The translations under genes and the position numbers were made by a program. A stretch of DNA of 41,322 nucleotides from the NCBI GenBank assembly GCA_900541715.1, contig UQLI01000018.1, positions 1 through 41,322 of the forward strand, in the 5' to 3' direction. The DNA is from an uncultured Collinsella sp. Its GTDB lineage: Bacteria; Actinomycetota; Coriobacteriia; Coriobacteriales; Coriobacteriaceae. Shown piece by piece: positions 38,143-41,322 of the stretch. Within the stretch, counting starts at the first letter, position 1, and every line of letters begins with the position of its first letter. Below the pieces are notes generated by a model that saw nothing but the letters and a program-made list of their open reading frames with translations, was not told the DNA's origin and did no database searches.

Positions 38143-39618
38143 ATGAAAAACCTTCGAGAAAGATGGCACGGACTAACAGTGCTGGGAGTTGCTGTATTTG
38201 CCGCTGTCTGCATGACGGTTGCCCCGGCGCCCTCATTTGCTGATATTGCCGGCGGTGGCGGAGGCGGTGGACCGATTACGGAAAGGTGCTCCGACGGACG
38301 TCCGATTTCTTACTGGGAATATGACGGTTGGAACGGCACTAAAAATGAGCAGATGTTTGGCCCTCTTACGCGGTATAGCGTCGAGTGCAATGCCGGGGGG
38401 ACTGCTCACAGAGATTTTCTAGTAGGCCTAAACTCTATTGATCAGAGCGCCTCGAGGACCGATTCTTCTGTAGTTACATCACGTCCCGCAGGTACATACT
38501 ATTTTGACAAAGATGGATTAATGCAGACCGGACTCGTTCGGTGCGAGGACGGCAGCCTTCGCTATTTCGATCCCGAGACTGGCGCCATGGTCACGAACCA
38601 GTGGTATAACGATTACGAAGCCGTTTGGTACTATTTTGGCGCCGACGGGACCGCGGTGTCGAACTGGCAGCTTATTGGCGGGGACTGGTACTACTTCTAT
38701 CCCGAAAACCACGACATGGCATACGGCCGAGTTCAGATTGATGGCAAAAACTACTTCCTGAACACCCCTGGCGCCAATGCTGATGGCCGCATGCAGCATA
38801 GTGGCTGGATTTATGACTCCATCTATGGAAAGTGGCTCTATGCGACTTCCAGCGGCGAGCTGTTGACCGGTTGGCATAATATCGGTGGAACTTGGTACTA
38901 TTTCAATGAGTACGGTGTCATGCTAACTGGCTGGATCAACGATTCGGGCACCTGGTACTACGCCAACGCCTCCGGCGCGATGGCCACTGGCTGGCTCAAC
39001 ATCGGCGGTACGTGGTTCTATCTCGACGGCTCGGGCGCCATGGTCGCTAACGGCTGGCGCAGCTTGGGCGGCTCTTGGTACTGGTTCGGCGACTCCGGCG
39101 CGATGGCTACCGGCTGGTTCCAGGTGGGTGACTCTTGGTACTACGCCAACGCCTCCGGCGCTATGGCCACTGGCTGGCTCAACATCGGCGGTGCGTGGTT
39201 CTATCTCGACGGCTCGGGCGCCATGGTCGCTAACGGCTGGCGCAGCCTGGGTGGCTCTTGGTACTGGTTCGACGATTCCGGTGCGATGGCCACCGGCTGG
39301 CGTCAGGTCGGCGGCGCCTGGTACTACTTTAGCGGTTCCGGCGCTATGGCCCACGACGCCTGGGTCGGCGACTACTACCTCCAGTCTTCCGGCGCCATGG
39401 CTACGAATGCCTGGGTTGGCTCCTACTATGTCGGCGAGGACGGCAAGTGGATTCCGGACTACGGTTTAGTTTGGTATAAGAGCGGTAGCGATGTTTACCA
39501 TACGCATAAGTGTCGTACCGTTGGCAAGGACGCAAAGGGCTATTCGCAGATCTCTATCCAGGAGGCCCGGAAGCGCGGTGCTTTACGAGAGTGCAAGAAC
39601 TGCCAACAAATTGGCTAA
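38143..39618 (+). CDS. Secreted GW-repeat cell-wall-binding protein with a C-terminal Cys/His (Ada-like) domain
   Basis: 491 aa, ATG after AAAGGATG. A signal peptide (about 1-34, LTVLGVAVFAAVCMTVAPAPSFA) is followed by GGGGGGG and a short unique part (about 40-110). From about 118 to 440 there are some fifteen cell-wall-binding (choline-binding-type) repeats, pattern GW...G.WYY....GAM.T. A 61-aa unit is tandemly duplicated (38953-39135 and 39136-39318). The end, VYHTHKC...EARKRGALRECKNC (C457, C484, C487 with H453/H455), resembles the zinc-binding Ada-like tail found on some secreted nucleases and surface proteins. No enzymatic domain is visible; probably a surface structural or adhesive protein. 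Confidence 0.87.
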   Translation: MKNLRERWHGLTVLGVAVFAAVCMTVAPAPSFADIAGGGGGGGPITERCSDGRPISYWEYDGWNGTKNEQMFGPLTRYSVECNAGGTAHRDFLVGLNSIDQSASRTDSSVVTSRPAGTYYFDKDGLMQTGLVRCEDGSLRYFDPETGAMVTNQWYNDYEAVWYYFGADGTAVSNWQLIGGDWYYFYPENHDMAYGRVQIDGKNYFLNTPGANADGRMQHSGWIYDSIYGKWLYATSSGELLTGWHNIGGTWYYFNEYGVMLTGWINDSGTWYYANASGAMATGWLNIGGTWFYLDGSGAMVANGWRSLGGSWYWFGDSGAMATGWFQVGDSWYYANASGAMATGWLNIGGAWFYLDGSGAMVANGWRSLGGSWYWFDDSGAMATGWRQVGGAWYYFSGSGAMAHDAWVGDYYLQSSGAMATNAWVGSYYVGEDGKWIPDYGLVWYKSGSDVYHTHKCRTVGKDAKGYSQISIQEARKRGALRECKNCQQIG

Positions 39619-39644
39619 CGCATTATTGAGCTAGTTTTGATTGA

Positions 39645-39672
39645 GGCCCCGTTGCCCTGAGGTGACGGGGTC
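39645..39672 (+). terminator. Hairpin between the two wall-binding protein genes
   Basis: GGCCCCGT (39645-39652) pairs with ACGGGGTC (39665-39672), one G-U pair. No T-run follows, so termination is uncertain. Confidence 0.4.
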
Positions 39673-39698
39673 GCTGCGTGATTGGATACCGTGCTGCT

Positions 39699-41273
39699 AT
39701 GAAGAAATGCTCATTCGGGGTGTTGGTCTTTTCGGGCCTTGTTTCTTTGGGACTCCTTTTGGGTTCGCCCTCGATGTTATACGCCCTTGATTCGAATAAC
39801 ACTGACGAAGGTCCCGCATCTAACGTTGCTATTGCTTCTGTCGAGTCAGGCGTTGATGCTCAGCGCGAATCGACCTTCGCTGTCGAGCAGAACTCTCAGG
39901 TTGATAATGAGACCCCTTCTGAGGTTTCGAATCAAATTGTTTGGCATCAGGGGTGGATATCACCCGAAGAAGGGGCTGGTTATTGGCGTTGGGGCTTGTC
40001 CGACGGAACAATCGCTGTTTCTTCTTGGAGACACATAAACGGTAGCTGGTACTGGTTCGACGACGAAGGTCGAATGGCTCAGGATGGATTGGTTCAAGTC
40101 GGGGGTGCAACTTATGGATTCTCCTCTTCGGGTGCAATGCGTGTCGGCTGGTACCTAGATTCTACAGGCCCCACTTCTGCTTGGCGTTATTTCTCCGGTT
40201 CTGGCGCCATGGTAAAAGGCTGGCTTTCAGACGGCAGCAACTGGTATTGGCTGGATGATGAGGGCAAGATGGTCCACGATACAATGCTGCAGATCGGGGA
40301 AGCCACGTATGGATTCTCCTCTTCTGGCGCAATGCTTATCGGATGGCACCTTGATGCTTCCGTCTGGCATTATTTCTCCGGCTCTGGTGCCATGGTGAAA
40401 GGCTGGCTCTCGGATGGGGGTCGTTGGTACTGGCTTGATCCTGCAGACGGTTCTATGGCCACCGGGTTGAAAGAATGTAATGGCACTTCTTATAGCTTTA
40501 ACAGCTCAGGGGCCATGCTCTCCTCCCAGTGGGCTCTTATTGACAACAACTGGTATTACGCTGACTCCAACGGCTTACTGCATGGAGGCTGGTTACTTCT
40601 AGGGAATTCTTGGTATTACCTGGATCCAGGAAGCCATATTATGCTCACGGGCTTTATGCAAGTGGAGTCGTCCACCTATTTCCTTACGAGTTCAGGCGCC
40701 ATGGCAACAGGCTGGGCACTTGTTGATGGTACTTGGTATTACGCCGCATCAAATGGAGCTATTCAACGAGGACGATGGATAAAGTTCGGAAGCGCCTGGT
40801 ATTACCTTGATGATGTATCCGGCGCAATGTGTACTGGTGAATTCGCGGTAGGAAACACGCGCTATTTTTCTTATGATTCCGGTGCGATGGCATCTTCGTG
40901 CTGGATTAACTTGAGCGACGGTATGGCATGGGCGAATTCGTCTGGAGCACTGAGCGAGCCGTTGCCTACTTCATCTGATGGATCTCCCGTAGTCGCTGAT
41001 CGTGCTGACTCGTCTTCATTGCCAGGTGTGATTCATATTGGAGACGCGGTTTTCTATGCGGATGCAAACGGTGCCGTCAATGTAGCATCTGGTTGGATTA
41101 TGTCGAAAGACGCTTCTGACGAAAGCGGCAATACTTGGTATTACGCATCTTCCAATGGTGTCCTTAAGTCTGGTTGGCAATATGTTTACGGTGCGTGGTA
41201 TTGGATGGATCCTTCCACCTACAAGATGAAGACCGGATGGCTCAATGACCGCGGCACGTGGTACTGGTGTTAG
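39699..41273 (+). CDS. Secreted GW-repeat cell-wall-binding protein
   Basis: 524 aa from the ATG at 39699 (MKKCSFGVLVFSGLVSLG), which gives a proper signal peptide ending near LYALDS; a GTG seven codons earlier is possible, and neither start has a strong Shine-Dalgarno. After a linker rich in Ser/Glu/Val, repeats of the cell-wall-binding type run from about 90 to the end (WYWFDDEGRMAQDGLVQVGGATYGFSSSGAM and similar). They are more divergent than in the upstream gene and have lower GC. A Ser/Pro/Asp break occurs near 435-455 (SEPLPTSSDGSPVV). The protein ends within a repeat at RGTWYWC with a terminal Cys, without the Ada-like tail of its neighbour. It may have lost a C-terminal domain. Confidence 0.85.
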   Translation: MKKCSFGVLVFSGLVSLGLLLGSPSMLYALDSNNTDEGPASNVAIASVESGVDAQRESTFAVEQNSQVDNETPSEVSNQIVWHQGWISPEEGAGYWRWGLSDGTIAVSSWRHINGSWYWFDDEGRMAQDGLVQVGGATYGFSSSGAMRVGWYLDSTGPTSAWRYFSGSGAMVKGWLSDGSNWYWLDDEGKMVHDTMLQIGEATYGFSSSGAMLIGWHLDASVWHYFSGSGAMVKGWLSDGGRWYWLDPADGSMATGLKECNGTSYSFNSSGAMLSSQWALIDNNWYYADSNGLLHGGWLLLGNSWYYLDPGSHIMLTGFMQVESSTYFLTSSGAMATGWALVDGTWYYAASNGAIQRGRWIKFGSAWYYLDDVSGAMCTGEFAVGNTRYFSYDSGAMASSCWINLSDGMAWANSSGALSEPLPTSSDGSPVVADRADSSSLPGVIHIGDAVFYADANGAVNVASGWIMSKDASDESGNTWYYASSNGVLKSGWQYVYGAWYWMDPSTYKMKTGWLNDRGTWYWC

Positions 41274-41322
41274 CGTCGGAATAATTTAGCCAAATATAGT
41301 CGGCCGAGATTGACCAATCCCG

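Noticed and set aside
38953..39318. Tandem repeats considered as a CRISPR-like array
   Set aside because: The repeats are in frame and encode GW-type wall-binding units. No short-repeat/spacer pattern occurs in the window.

Overview
The window looks like a chromosomal segment of a Coriobacteriia gut actinobacterium, most likely Collinsella or a close relative. This is inferred from the moderately high GC content, a Rho factor with a very long Ala/Lys/Arg-rich N-terminus, a SufBCDSU operon with a divergent Rrf2 regulator, a GGGtGRT-protein/Fe-S scaffold pair, many TTG/GTG starts, and GW-repeat cell-wall-binding proteins. I could not run a database search, so the genus is an inference.

Left part (1-12.7 kb): the 5' end of an IS30-type transposase runs off the left edge. 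It is followed by a perfect 38-bp palindrome and then rho with its structured leader. Next come a two-helix membrane protein of unknown function and a VanZ-like protein, which converge through a shared bidirectional terminator on a ROK fructokinase and a class I aminotransferase. A tRNA-His/tRNA-Lys pair follows. The tRNA-Lys 3' end and terminator region is duplicated at a 178-bp offset, and dinD lies beside it, as at a tRNA integration hot-spot. Then come a soluble FAD oxidoreductase and the GGGtGRT/scaffold operon.

Middle part (12.7-24.5 kb): a REP-associated tyrosine transposase (RAYT) faces the 3' end of the leftward operon sufC-sufB-sufD-sufS-sufU. An Rrf2/IscR-like regulator is divergent from the operon. 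Three related 31-bp palindromic elements lie at the two ends of the suf operon. An MNT/HEPN nucleotidyltransferase pair follows rrf2, then a secreted, sortase-signal-bearing protein, then an AAA-ATPase/DUF1703-type protein with degenerate motifs.

Right part (24.5-41.3 kb): a surface-glycan locus. One GT2 gene points left, and a tight rightward operon holds five GT2 genes, two of them close paralogues and the last an 828-aa protein with two GT2 domains. Downstream, an AT-richer island (AAA ATPase, acyltransferase-3) is followed by a broken second copy of the last 125 codons of the 828-aa gene. Next is a leftward two-gene unit, a DUF4869-type protein plus a P-loop ATPase with a TOPRIM-like C-terminal half. 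It is the best candidate here for an uncharacterised, possibly defensive, system. The window ends with a long structured-looking intergenic region and two secreted GW-repeat wall-binding proteins.

Together the genes describe Fe-S cluster biogenesis under Rrf2 control, a cell-surface polysaccharide and wall-protein region, and several points of insertion and gene duplication.
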